Source of the DNA: JAMOQA01 sp964420365
GTDB taxonomy: Bacteria > Acidobacteriota > Polarisedimenticolia > J045
Assembly: GCA_964420365.1 (NCBI GenBank)
Contig: CAYQTA010000107.1
Coordinates: 1 to 41,674, forward strand
Direction of reading: 5' to 3'
Length of the DNA stretch: 41,674 nucleotides
Below are positions 32,268-41,538 of the stretch, piece by piece. Below the pieces are notes generated by a model, which searched no databases, was not told the DNA's origin, and saw only the letters and a list, made by a program, of their open reading frames with translations. Position 1 is the first letter of the stretch, and every line of letters begins with the position of its first letter. Made by a program: the position numbers and the translations under genes.

Positions 32268-34727
32268 TCAGCGGCCGTAGTGACCCCAGGCGCCCTCGCC
32301 GGTGTGCCCCTCGCCGGTGACGATCCAGCAGGCGAAGGAGCCGGTCGAGGCGTCGACGAAGACCGTGTCGGCCGGGTCGTCGTCCTCCGCCGTGACGTCC
32401 GCGAAGTTCTCCGCCGCGGAGGGGTCGGCCGACCGGTGGACCCGGTAGCGGTCCGCCGTGCCGACCGGCCACCACTCGAGCCGGACCTTCCCGTCGTCGG
32501 TCCTCGTCACCGAGCGGAGCCGGACCTCGGCCACCGGGTCCTCCCAGGGCCGGGTGTAGAGCTCGAGCTTCCAGCCGTCCAGCGTGCCGGTGTCGCCGCC
32601 GGCATGGTCGGTGACCCGCAGCGTCCACGTGCCCTGGCAGCCCTTGCCGTCGAGCACCCCGAGGTCGTCGACCGGCTGCGTCTCGGTGTCGTACCAGGTG
32701 TGGATGTCGTCGGTCGAACCGCCGGAGCGGTCGTGGAGCCGGACCTCGGTCCCGTCCGGGGCGACCAGGGTCACGGTCAGGTCGCCGATGTACGTGTGGG
32801 TGATGTCGACCCGCACGTTGACCTCGTCGATCCGCTCGTCCTTCGCGACGTCGAGGGTGCTCTCGACCGTCGCGTTGTCGTCGATGTCCTTCGGCACGTC
32901 GGTCGACTCGTCGATCTCGTGGACGGGCGGCCCCACCGGGATGAAGAACGCGTCGGTCTCGCCCGAGACGCCGTCGGTCGTGTCCCAGTCGACGGTGAAC
33001 GCCATCACGTGCCCCGGGGGTGCATCGTCCGCCGCGCGCACGTTGAAGTGCGGCGGCAGCGACTCGGCCTCCTCGCCCGGGGCGAGGTCCGGCCAGCCGA
33101 CCGTGTTGGCCGTCGTCGCGTACCGCGTCAGCGGGACGAGGACGCCGGTGATGCCGTGGGCCGTCGCGCCGTCGTTCCCCAGCGTGACGGCGACCTGGCC
33201 GCTCTCGCCGGCGGCGATGTACCCGTCGCCGTTCCCGTCGGAGAGGATCCGGTGGCCGCGGTGCTCGAGCTCGGTCGGCCGGGGCCGGAGCTGGACGTCG
33301 ACCCGGACCGCCTCGGCCCGCGGGTCGGTCACCGTGAACGAGACCGTCTTCGTCTCGTAGCCCGGCGCGGAGACGACCAGGTCGAACGTCCCGGCGGGCA
33401 TCGGGCGATGGTAGTCGCCGACCGCCGGGTCGGTGAAGAAGTCGATGTCCCGGCCGGCGACGTGCAGGGTGGCCGCGACCGGTGCGCCGGTCTCCGCGTC
33501 GGTGACGACGCCTCGCACCCCGGTCAGCGACCGCTCCAGGTACGAGAGCATCGACTCGCGGTTCTCGTTCCAGAGCCGGGGAAGCTCGGACTCGGGAGGC
33601 CACTTGTCGTCGTTCAGCTCGATCGTGACCTCGATGTCGCCCTCCCAGGTGTAGTTCCAGTCCTGCATCCCCCCGGAGATCGAGTACCAGTCCGCCCCGT
33701 TGGTGATCCCCTGGGGAAAGCTGGAGGAGTTGTACATCGGGGGATTGTCCTCGGAGTAGTCGATCGAGAGGTCCTTGACGATGTCGTCGTCCGGGGTCGC
33801 GGTGTAGACGTTCGCGTGGTCCTCGTTGTTGTCGTAGGGGTAGTTGACGACGACGGCGCCGGTGTGGAAGTTCGCCGAGAGGACCGTCGAGTGGCCGAAC
33901 TGCCAGTTCATGATGTTCCGCGTCTCGACGGCCCGCCCCTCGGTCGTGTTCACCGGGTCGTCGATCCGGTCGGGGAAGTCCCGGTTGAGGTCGACGCCGT
34001 CGGCGTTGTAGCGCTGGTGCCGGGCGTTCCCGTCGGGGTTCATCATCGGCATGATCCAGGTCTCGACCTCGTCGACGATCCGGGTGATGCGGGGGTCCGT
34101 CCCGTAGTCGTCGACCAGGAGATGGATCAGCTTCAGGCAGTTCTCGGTGCCGACCGGCTCGTCGCCGTGCATCGTCGAGATGTACTTGAACCCCGGCTCG
34201 TCCTCGTCCTGGTCCGGGTTGTCGGTGATCTTCATCCACCAGAGCTCGCGGCCGTCGACCGACTGCCCGGCGGAGACCAGGCGCGTGATTTCCGGGTGGG
34301 CGTCGGCGATCGCCTGCAGCTCCGACGTCAGGGCGTCGTAGTCGTGGTAGGAGTCGCGGGTTCCCTCCGCCAGCGGCCCGCGGTCCCGCTCGCGCTCGAG
34401 GGCGGCGAGGCCGGGGTCGGGCAGCTCGGTCCAGGTGAACCCGAGCCCCTCGAGCTTGTCCATCTCCTCGGGCGAGAGGTAGGCGATCCAGTCTCCCCGG
34501 CCGTTCCGCTCGAGGTCGATCCCGAGGGAGACCAGCTCGAGGACGTCCAGGGGGCCGAGCTCCTCCATCCGGACGACCCGGTAGACCGCCCGGCCGTCCG
34601 GCCCGACCGGTTTCGGTGCCGGCTTCGCCGCGAGGGCCGCCGGGACGAGCAGCAGGAGGGCGAGGAGGAACGGAACGATCCCGCGGCGGGCGCGGCGCCC
34701 GGCGCGGGGCGGGGGGCAGGACGACAT
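32268..34727 (-). CDS. Exported M14 zinc carboxypeptidase with CarboxypepD_reg and P domains
   Basis: 819 residues. The start at 34727 is supported by GGAGGAG 5 bases upstream and a signal peptide (about residues 1-34). The open frame runs on upstream to 37127, but that part is the shadow of the opposite gene. The M14 catalytic domain has zinc ligands H187 and E190 in STMHGDEPVG, H288 in NFHTGAVVVNYP, and the catalytic E370 in EVTIELNDD. DGVDLNRDFPD at about 250-260 carries the substrate-binding Asn-Arg pair. A carboxypeptidase-regulatory-like beta domain follows at about 400-485. Then comes a linker with an EF-like DGNGDGYI, and a proprotein-convertase P domain at about 620-735 (THTYIGDLTVTLVAPDGTEV). 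The final part is fibronectin-like. It probably trims peptides outside the cell. It is divergent from the M1-like peptidase. Confidence 0.93.
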   Translation of the reverse strand: MSSCPPPRAGRRARRGIVPFLLALLLLVPAALAAKPAPKPVGPDGRAVYRVVRMEELGPLDVLELVSLGIDLERNGRGDWIAYLSPEEMDKLEGLGFTWTELPDPGLAALERERDRGPLAEGTRDSYHDYDALTSELQAIADAHPEITRLVSAGQSVDGRELWWMKITDNPDQDEDEPGFKYISTMHGDEPVGTENCLKLIHLLVDDYGTDPRITRIVDEVETWIMPMMNPDGNARHQRYNADGVDLNRDFPDRIDDPVNTTEGRAVETRNIMNWQFGHSTVLSANFHTGAVVVNYPYDNNEDHANVYTATPDDDIVKDLSIDYSEDNPPMYNSSSFPQGITNGADWYSISGGMQDWNYTWEGDIEVTIELNDDKWPPESELPRLWNENRESMLSYLERSLTGVRGVVTDAETGAPVAATLHVAGRDIDFFTDPAVGDYHRPMPAGTFDLVVSAPGYETKTVSFTVTDPRAEAVRVDVQLRPRPTELEHRGHRILSDGNGDGYIAAGESGQVAVTLGNDGATAHGITGVLVPLTRYATTANTVGWPDLAPGEEAESLPPHFNVRAADDAPPGHVMAFTVDWDTTDGVSGETDAFFIPVGPPVHEIDESTDVPKDIDDNATVESTLDVAKDERIDEVNVRVDITHTYIGDLTVTLVAPDGTEVRLHDRSGGSTDDIHTWYDTETQPVDDLGVLDGKGCQGTWTLRVTDHAGGDTGTLDGWKLELYTRPWEDPVAEVRLRSVTRTDDGKVRLEWWPVGTADRYRVHRSADPSAAENFADVTAEDDDPADTVFVDASTGSFACWIVTGEGHTGEGAWGHYGR

Positions 34728-34847
34728 GGCGAACTCCTCCGGACCGGCTCCGCTCGGGGGACCGGCCCTCCAGAGGATACGGGCAAACGCATCCGCGGGC
34801 CCCGGTAAATGGCCGGCCCCCGGTTGCCGCGGGGGGCCGGGCCGGGA

Positions 34848-34853
34848 TAGCGT
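34848..34853 (+). promoter_or_regulatory. Weak candidate -10 box TAGCGT for the M1-like peptidase gene
   Basis: TAGCGT ends 6 bases before the ATG at 34860, where no good ribosome site is present. The geometry matches the other short-spaced boxes, but only the TANNNT bases agree with consensus. TTGCCG at 34824-34829 is a possible -35 box with an 18-base spacer. Confidence 0.3.
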
Positions 34854-34859
34854 GCGGGC

Positions 34860-37133
34860 ATGTCGCCACGACGCGGAGGGAGCCCCGGGGTCGTCCCGGC
34901 GTTGATCGTCCTGGTCCTCGCGTGCCTGCCGGCCCCGGCCGGAAGCGGGGAGGTCGCTCCTTCCCCGTCCGCGGAGGCGCCCGGCGCGGTGGGACTGGCG
35001 TGGGACATCGCGGTGGAAGGGGACTACGACCCGGCCACCGGCGTCCTCGCCGCGAGCGAGCGGCTCACCTGGCGCAACCTCGCGGACACGCCGGCCGACG
35101 AGCTGCGCCTGCACCTCTGGCTGAACGCCTTCCGCGACGACCGGTCCACGTGGCGCCGCGAGGCCCTCTGGCGTCGTTCGCCGAGCGAGCGGCGACCGGA
35201 CGGGGGGCTCGATCTCCTCGCCGTCACGGGTCCCGGGGGGGCCGACTGGACGGGCCGGGTCCGCTACGTCGACGAGGACACCGGGAACCCGGACGACCGG
35301 ACGGTGGCGGTGATTCCCCTCGACGAGCCGGTCCCGCCCGGGGGCGAGGTCACCCTGGAGCTCGCCTTCCGGGCCCGGTTCCCGGGAATCTTCGCCCGCA
35401 CCGGGCGGGCCGGGGACTACCTGGCCGCGACCCGCTGGATCCCGGTGCCCGGCGTGTTCGAGTCCCCCGGCCCGGGAGAGCCCGCCCGGTGGAACTGTCG
35501 CCCGTTCCACAAGCGGACCGAGTTCTACGCAGACTTCGGCCACTTCCGCGTGACCGTCTCGTTCCCGGAGCGGTACGAGGGGAAGGTCGCCGGGACCGGC
35601 CGGATCGTCCACGAGGAGACCCGGGACGGGCGGTACGTCGTCTCCTTCGACGCCGCCCCGGTCCATGCCTTCGCCCTGTTCGCCGACCCGCGGTTCGTCG
35701 TCGTGCGGCACGCCTTCCGGGGAGACGAGCACCGGGACCCGGGGGACGAGGCGTGGTGGCGCGAGGTCCTCGGACCGGAACTGCGGGACGGGGAGCTCGA
35801 GCTTCCCGACGTGGAGGTGGTCCTCTACCTGCAGCCGGACCACCGGTCGATCGCCCGGCGGTACCTGGCCACCCTCGACTTCGGGCTCACGTTCTTCGGC
35901 CGGGCGTTCGGGCCGTACCCGTGGCCGGTGCTCCGCGTGATCGATCCGCCGGTGTCCGGCGGGGGCTCGGGCGGCATGGAGTACCCGATGCTGATCTCGT
36001 GCGGATCCCACCTGCTCGTGCCGCCGGAGCGGGAGAGCCCCGAGGTGGTGACGATGCACGAGTTCGGCCACCAGTACTTCTACGGGCTCGTCGCCAACTC
36101 GGAGCAGGAGCACGCCTTTCTCGACGAGGGGTTCAACACGTTCGCCGAGTCCACCGCCCTCGACCGGTTCCACGGGCCGGACGTGGCGACGACCGGTTTC
36201 TTTCCCTTCGAGTACCCGGGCAGCCCCCCGGCGCCGGTGGCGACCGCGGACCGGGGCTGGGGCCGCTTTCTCGCCCTCGGGGACGGGACGGTCTTCGGCT
36301 TCGCCGACGGGCTGATCGCCGGGTACGTGCGGGACTGTCCCCCGCTCACCTACGTGCGCCTGGAGTGGCTCTTCCCCTGGCGGGAGCGGCAGGCCTGGGT
36401 TCCCCGTGCCGGGAGCGACCGGGTGCTCCGGCAGAGCTGGACCTACCCGGACCACGCGACCTACCGGGCCCACGTCTACAAGCTGACCGGGTTGACCCTG
36501 GAGACCTGGCGGCGCGTGGCCGGTGACCGGGCGCTCTGGCGCGCCCTCAGGCGCTACGTGCGGGAACAGCGTTTCCGCCATCCGCGCCCCGGCGACTTCG
36601 TGCGCGCCGCGTGCGCGGTGCGGGAGGAAATGCTGGCGGCCGGGGAGACCGACCCGTCGGCCCAGGCGATCGTGCCCCCGGCGGACGAGTTCTTCGCGAC
36701 CACCTGGGGAACGGCCGGCTGGACCGACTTCGAGGCGGCCTGGATCCGGTGCGCGGAGGACCCGCCGCCGGAGGACGCGGCGGGTGCCGAGGGGCAGGAC
36801 GCCGGCGCGGGGGCGACCACCTACACCTGCCGGGCGCTCGTGCGCCAGCGCGGGCCGTGGAGCTTCCCGGTCGAGATCGAGCTGCGGTACGACGGGGGGG
36901 AGACCGAGCTCGTCACCTGGGACGGGAAGGACCGGTGGGTGGTGATCGAGCGGCGCGGCCCGCACCGCGTCCGGGGCGTCGTCGTCGACCCGGGGCGCCG
37001 CTACCCGATCGACGTCGACCTGCTGAACAACCAGGTCCGCCGGGGCCACACCGGGGAGGACGCCTGGCGGGTCTTCCTCGCGCTCCTGCACCAGCTCGCC
37101 GAGCGGCTGCTGGTCCTCGGGAGGCACGGATGA
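34860..37133 (+). CDS. M1-family-like metallopeptidase, exported
   Basis: 757 residues. The N-terminus MSPRRGGSPGVVPALIVLVL is a signal sequence, and VLAC at 19-22 could be a lipobox making it a lipoprotein. An N-terminal beta region (DIAVEGDYDPATGVLAASE) matches the M1 aminopeptidase N-domain. GGMEYPM at about 375-381 corresponds to the substrate-binding GxMEN-type stretch. The zinc site is HEFGH at 400-404, with E423 exactly 19 residues after H404 in LDEGFNTFAE, the gluzincin arrangement HExxHx18E. The C-terminal region is helical, then has a beta module (about 650-740). It is expected to be an aminopeptidase at the outer face of the membrane or in the periplasm. The stop overlaps the start of the downstream membrane protein (ATGA). 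The M14 gene is divergent across 132 bases. Confidence 0.9.
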   Translation: MSPRRGGSPGVVPALIVLVLACLPAPAGSGEVAPSPSAEAPGAVGLAWDIAVEGDYDPATGVLAASERLTWRNLADTPADELRLHLWLNAFRDDRSTWRREALWRRSPSERRPDGGLDLLAVTGPGGADWTGRVRYVDEDTGNPDDRTVAVIPLDEPVPPGGEVTLELAFRARFPGIFARTGRAGDYLAATRWIPVPGVFESPGPGEPARWNCRPFHKRTEFYADFGHFRVTVSFPERYEGKVAGTGRIVHEETRDGRYVVSFDAAPVHAFALFADPRFVVVRHAFRGDEHRDPGDEAWWREVLGPELRDGELELPDVEVVLYLQPDHRSIARRYLATLDFGLTFFGRAFGPYPWPVLRVIDPPVSGGGSGGMEYPMLISCGSHLLVPPERESPEVVTMHEFGHQYFYGLVANSEQEHAFLDEGFNTFAESTALDRFHGPDVATTGFFPFEYPGSPPAPVATADRGWGRFLALGDGTVFGFADGLIAGYVRDCPPLTYVRLEWLFPWRERQAWVPRAGSDRVLRQSWTYPDHATYRAHVYKLTGLTLETWRRVAGDRALWRALRRYVREQRFRHPRPGDFVRAACAVREEMLAAGETDPSAQAIVPPADEFFATTWGTAGWTDFEAAWIRCAEDPPPEDAAGAEGQDAGAGATTYTCRALVRQRGPWSFPVEIELRYDGGETELVTWDGKDRWVVIERRGPHRVRGVVVDPGRRYPIDVDLLNNQVRRGHTGEDAWRVFLALLHQLAERLLVLGRHG

Positions 37134-38023
37134 TGCGGGGCGCGCTCGACTGGGCGCTCTCGTTCGTGCGGCTGGCGTTCCGGCCGGGGGCGTGGGCGGT
37201 GGTGCTCGCGGGACTCCTGCTGCTCGCCGCGGCCGGTGCGGGGCCGGCGGCGATCTCCCTCGCCCCGGACCTGGACCACCAGGTCGACCCGGTCGTCGGG
37301 CCCGGCGGGATCGACCTGCCGCGCTACGTCGATCTCGCCTGGGCGAGCCGGGCCTGGCGGCTCGGGACCGGCACCCTGTGGGGTGCGATCGGGATCCTCG
37401 CCCTGTTCCTGTTCGCCTTCGGGAGGGCGGTCCTGCTCCGGGCCGGGAGCGGCCCCTGGGAGGGAGCGCGGGCCGCGTGGGCCGACGCCGTGCGCCGGGC
37501 CCCCGCGATCCTCGTCCTCGCGGGCCTCGTCCTCGGGGGACTGGCGCTCGTGAGCTGGGACGCGTACCTGGTGCTGCTGCCGTGGGCGACCGAGGCGGCG
37601 GCGCGCCAGCCGTCGGACCTCCAGTCGATCCTGATGCGGGTCGGTCCGCAGGCGCTGTGGTTCCTGCTGACCGTGCCCCTGGTGGTCGCGGGGGACCTCG
37701 GCCTCGCCCGCATCGTCGCCGGCGGGAAGCGTTCCGGCCTCCTCGCCTTCGGGTGGGGATACGTGGCCGCCTTCCGCTCCCTCGTGCCGTGGACCGCCGC
37801 GGCGAGCTGGCTCCTCGCCGACGCCGCGGTCGTCCTCGTCGCCCGGTGGCTGCGCCCGCTGTGGGACCCGTACCGGGCGGCGAGCCCGTGGATCGCCCTC
37901 GCCGGGATCGTCGCGATCCTCGCCCTCCGCCTCCTGGCCCACGGGGCGTACCTGGGCGCCCTCGGCCGCCACGCCCGCGCCGTCCTCGCGCCTCCCCCTC
38001 AGGAAGCCGGGACGGAGAAGTAG
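37130..38023 (+). CDS. Polytopic membrane protein of unknown function
   Basis: 297 residues. The start ATG at 37130 overlaps the M1-like peptidase stop, with GGGAGG 5 bases upstream. A second ATG directly follows. About six hydrophobic segments are visible (residues about 18-45, 82-102, 120-142, 172-195, 212-240, 262-285) separated by short charged loops. A 45-residue loop after the first segment carries acidic, proline-rich sequence (SLAPDLDHQVDPVVGPGG) and may face outward. I do not recognise a family. Translational coupling suggests it works with the upstream peptidase, for example as anchor or transporter of products, but this is inference. Its last 25 bases overlap the 3' end of the convergent metH gene. 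Confidence 0.78.
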   Translation: MMRGALDWALSFVRLAFRPGAWAVVLAGLLLLAAAGAGPAAISLAPDLDHQVDPVVGPGGIDLPRYVDLAWASRAWRLGTGTLWGAIGILALFLFAFGRAVLLRAGSGPWEGARAAWADAVRRAPAILVLAGLVLGGLALVSWDAYLVLLPWATEAAARQPSDLQSILMRVGPQALWFLLTVPLVVAGDLGLARIVAGGKRSGLLAFGWGYVAAFRSLVPWTAAASWLLADAAVVLVARWLRPLWDPYRAASPWIALAGIVAILALRLLAHGAYLGALGRHARAVLAPPPQEAGTEK

Positions 38024-41000
38024 CGGGCCGCGGGGTGGTGGAAGACGAGGGCGGAGACCGAGGCCTCGGGGTCCATCACCAGGTCGTCGGTGAGGCGCAC
38101 GCCGATCGTCTCCCCCGGTCGGAGCAGCTCGAAGAGGACCCGCTGGCCCGCGAGGTCCGGGCAGGCCGGGTACCCGAACGAGACCCGCGCGCCCCGGTAG
38201 CGCCCGCGGAGGAGGTCGGCGACGGGAAGCCCCGGCGGGTCGGGAAATCCCCACCGGCGGCGGATCTCCCGGTGCAGCCACTCGGCGCCCGCCTCCGCCA
38301 GCTCGAGGGCCAGGGCGCCCAGGGCGTGGGAGGCGAGGAGCTCCCCCGCCTCCCGGAGCTCGAAGGCCCCCTCGCGCCAGGCCTCCCCGGCGGTGACGAC
38401 GAAGACGGCGATCCCGTCGGGCCGCGTCCCGGCCGGCTCGACCCAGTCGGCGATCGAGAGGCGCTCCCCGTCCGGCTGGCGGGGGAAGGGGAGGCGCGCG
38501 AGCACCGGGTCGGTCGCCCGGCGGATCGGCCGGTCGGCCAGCAGCAGGTCGTCCCCGTCGGCCGCGGCGTGGAGGAACCGGAAGACCCCCCGCGGGGCGA
38601 GCCACCCCCGCTCCCGGGCCCTCGCGAGGACCTCCCTCACGGTCCCGCGCAGGCGGGCGAGCCTCGGGTCTCCCTCCCGGTCGAGGCGGGAAACGGGCCC
38701 GCGCAGGCCCAGGTGCCGGCCGTAGAGGGCCTGCTCGTTGACGAGCGCCAGGGCATCGTCCAGCGGGATCTCGACGACCTCCGGGTCCGTTCCCGGGATC
38801 GGCGGCACGTCGGGCGCGGGCGGGACGGAACGGGGCGCCGGGCCGGCCGTTCCGGGACGTGACGCCTCGGCGGGCGCCGGCTCCGCGGCGGGTTCGTCCC
38901 GGGCCGCCGCCTCCCGGGCGAGGCGCTCCCGCTCGGCCGGGTCGAGCAGGCGGCCGGCGAGGTCGAGCCCCTGCATCGCGTCGCGGGCGTAGAGGACGAT
39001 CCCCCCCCGGTAGCGCGGGGCGATCCTCTCCCGGGTGAAGCGGCCGGAGAGGGCCGCGCCGCCGACGAGCATCGGCACCGCGTACCCGCGGGCGGCCAGG
39101 TCCTCCGCGGTCGCCGCCATCTGGTGGGCGGAGCGGACGAGGAGGCCGGAGAGCCCGATCACGTCGGGCCGGTGCTTCTCGATCGCCGCGGCGAGGGTCG
39201 CCGGGTCGACCCGGGTGCCGAGGTCGACGACGGTGAAGCCGTTGTTCTCGAGGAGCATCCCGACCAGGTTCTTGCCGATGTCGTGGACGTCCCCCCGGAC
39301 GGTGGCGAGGAGGACCTTCCCGCGGCTCCCTCCGCCCCCCGCCCGGCGCAGGTGGGGCTCGAGCCAGGCGACGGCCGCCTTCATCACCTCGGCGGACTGG
39401 AGGACCTCGGCGACGATCAGGTCGCCCCGGCCGAAGAGACGGCCGACCTCGGCCATCCCGTCGAGGAGCGGGCCGTTGACGATCTCGAGGGGCTCCATCC
39501 GGACGAGGGCCTCGGCGAGGTCCTGCTCGAGGCCTTCCCGGTCCGCCTCGACGATCCGGCGGGCGAGGCGGGCCTCCACCGGTTCGAAGGGCCAGGCGCG
39601 GCGGCGGAGCGGCTCCCCGCCGCGCCCGCGGAACAGGGCGACGAACCGGCCGACCGGGTCGTCGCCGCGGCCGTGGAGCAGGTCCAGCGCGGCCTCCCGC
39701 TCCCCCTCCGGGATCGTCGGCCAGCGGACCAGGCGCTCCGCGTCGACGATCGCGAGGTCGAGGCCGGCCTCGGCCGCCTCGTGGAGGAAGACGGCGTTGA
39801 GCACCCGCCGGGCCGCGGGCGGCAGCCCGAACGAGACGTTCGAGATCCCGAGGAGCGTGAGGACGCCGGGCAGCTCCTCGCGGACGCGGCGCAGCCCCTC
39901 GATCGTCTCCCGCGCCGACCCGCGGTACGCCTCGTCGCCGCTGGCGCAGGGGAAGACGAGCGGATCGACCACCAGGTCCCGGCGGGGAATCCCGTGCTCC
40001 TCCTCGAGGAGACGCACCGCGCGCCGGGCGACCTCGAGCTTCCGCTCCGCCGTCGTCGCCATCCCCCGCTCGTCGATGCACCCGACGACCAGGGCGGCGC
40101 CGTGGCGCCGGACCAGGGCGGCGACCCGGGCGAGACGCTCCTCCCCGTCCTCCAGGTTGACCGAGTTGACCAGCGGCTTCCCCGGGGCGAGGCGGAGGGC
40201 CGTCTCGAGGACCGCCGGGTCGGTCGTGTCGAGGACGAAGGGGACCCGCACCCGGCGCAGGAGGGCGGAGAGGATCTTCTCCATCGCCGCCCGCTCGTCG
40301 AGGTCCGGGTCGGCGACGCAGACGTCGATCGCCTGGGCGCCCCCCCGCACCTGCGCCCGGCCGATCGCGGCCGCCCGGTCCCACTCCCCGCGCCGGACCA
40401 GCTCGCGGAACTTCCGGGAGCCGATCACGTTGGTCCGCTCGCCGACGAGGATCGGCCTGCGGTCCACGTCGAGGGGGAGCGGATCGATGCCGGCGAGGCG
40501 GGGGGCCATCCGTTCCCGGGGCAGCGGCGTGCGGGGGGAGTGGCGCCGCGCCAGCTCGACGAGGGCCCGCACGTGGTCGACCGTCGTCCCGCAGCACCCG
40601 CCGATCACGTTGAGCCAGCCCCGCTCGAGGAACCGCCCGAGGACGGCGGCCACGTGCCCCGGCGTCTCGCCGTAGTTCCCCTCCGGGTCCGGGAGCCCCG
40701 CGTTGGGAACGCACGCGACCGGGAAGGGGGAGATCGCGGCCAGGGTCCGCAGGGAGTCCGCCATGTCCGCGGGGCCCGTCGCGCAGTTGAGCCCGATCCA
40801 GAGCAGGTCCCGGTGCTCGAAGCCGGCGGCGAACGCCTCGATCGTCTGCCCGGCCAGCGTCGTCCCGGTCGGCTCGACGGTGGCGGAGAGGGCGATCTCC
40901 GCCCGGAGGCCGGTCTCCTCCATCGCCGCGTCGATCGCGAGGACGGCCGCCTTCGCGTTGAGCGGGTCGGTGCACGTCTCGACGAGCAGGACGTCCACGC

Positions 41001-41466
41001 CCCCCTCGAGGAGGCCGGCCGCCTGCTCCCGGTACCCCGCGAGCAGCTCGTCGAAGCCGGCTCCTCCCTCGAGCACGAGCGTCCGCGTCGTCGGCCCCAT
41101 CGACCCGGCGACGTAGCGGGGGCGCCCGTCCCGTGCCTCCGCCTCCCGGCAGGCCTCCCGGGCGATCTCCGCCCCGCGCCGGGCGATCTCCCGGGCGCGG
41201 TCCGCGAGGCCGTACTCGGCGAGGACGACCGGGTGGGCGCCGAAGGTGCAGGTCTCGACGACGTCCGCCCCGGCGGCGAGGTACTCGGCGTGGACCGTCC
41301 GCACGAGGTCGGGCCGGTGGAGCACGAGCGCCTCGGGGCAACCCTCGCGGGCCTCGCCCCCGAAGTCTTCCGGCCCGAGCCGCTCCCGGGCGAGGCGCGT
41401 CCCCATCGCCCCGTCGAGGACGACGACCCGCTCGGCGATCAGCTCCCTCAGCGTCGGCCGTCCCAT
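37999..41466 (-). CDS. metH: Cobalamin-dependent methionine synthase MetH
   Basis: 1155 residues containing all four modules in order. The homocysteine-binding module has zinc ligands C228 (GLNCATG), C291 and C292 (IGGCCGTT). The pterin-binding module is about residues 335-600 (ILVGERTNVIGSRKF, ISNVSFGLP). The cobalamin module has H728 in VRGDVHDIGKN as axial ligand and GLSGLLV after it. The C-terminal reactivation domain is about 900-1155 (RVSFGYPACPDL). It transfers a methyl group from methyltetrahydrofolate to homocysteine. A Pro/Ala-rich linker at about 845-885 joins the cobalamin and reactivation domains. The second of two ATGs (41466) is preferred: GGGAGGG lies 6 bases before it but abuts the first. 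CATACT about 21 bases upstream could be a -10 box. I see no cobalamin riboswitch in the 72 bases before it. Confidence 0.96.
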   Translation of the reverse strand: MGRPTLRELIAERVVVLDGAMGTRLARERLGPEDFGGEAREGCPEALVLHRPDLVRTVHAEYLAAGADVVETCTFGAHPVVLAEYGLADRAREIARRGAEIAREACREAEARDGRPRYVAGSMGPTTRTLVLEGGAGFDELLAGYREQAAGLLEGGVDVLLVETCTDPLNAKAAVLAIDAAMEETGLRAEIALSATVEPTGTTLAGQTIEAFAAGFEHRDLLWIGLNCATGPADMADSLRTLAAISPFPVACVPNAGLPDPEGNYGETPGHVAAVLGRFLERGWLNVIGGCCGTTVDHVRALVELARRHSPRTPLPRERMAPRLAGIDPLPLDVDRRPILVGERTNVIGSRKFRELVRRGEWDRAAAIGRAQVRGGAQAIDVCVADPDLDERAAMEKILSALLRRVRVPFVLDTTDPAVLETALRLAPGKPLVNSVNLEDGEERLARVAALVRRHGAALVVGCIDERGMATTAERKLEVARRAVRLLEEEHGIPRRDLVVDPLVFPCASGDEAYRGSARETIEGLRRVREELPGVLTLLGISNVSFGLPPAARRVLNAVFLHEAAEAGLDLAIVDAERLVRWPTIPEGEREAALDLLHGRGDDPVGRFVALFRGRGGEPLRRRAWPFEPVEARLARRIVEADREGLEQDLAEALVRMEPLEIVNGPLLDGMAEVGRLFGRGDLIVAEVLQSAEVMKAAVAWLEPHLRRAGGGGSRGKVLLATVRGDVHDIGKNLVGMLLENNGFTVVDLGTRVDPATLAAAIEKHRPDVIGLSGLLVRSAHQMAATAEDLAARGYAVPMLVGGAALSGRFTRERIAPRYRGGIVLYARDAMQGLDLAGRLLDPAERERLAREAAARDEPAAEPAPAEASRPGTAGPAPRSVPPAPDVPPIPGTDPEVVEIPLDDALALVNEQALYGRHLGLRGPVSRLDREGDPRLARLRGTVREVLARARERGWLAPRGVFRFLHAAADGDDLLLADRPIRRATDPVLARLPFPRQPDGERLSIADWVEPAGTRPDGIAVFVVTAGEAWREGAFELREAGELLASHALGALALELAEAGAEWLHREIRRRWGFPDPPGLPVADLLRGRYRGARVSFGYPACPDLAGQRVLFELLRPGETIGVRLTDDLVMDPEASVSALVFHHPAARYFSVPAS

Positions 41467-41538
41467 CGGCATCCCTCCCGGCCGCCCAGTATGCCGCGAC
41501 CCCCGCCGAGGACGAAGACCCCGCCGGCCCGCGACGGG

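Noticed and set aside
33834..33857. GTAGGGG inside the M14 gene as another REP-like element
   Set aside because: It has no complementary arm and encodes conserved protein sequence.
34728..37127. 800-codon upstream extension of the M14 carboxypeptidase frame
   Set aside because: It is antisense to the M1-like gene with its intact zinc site. A ribosome site and signal peptide mark the start at 34727.
41467..41538. Cobalamin riboswitch before metH
   Set aside because: The space is only 72 bases and lacks recognisable B12-box sequence.
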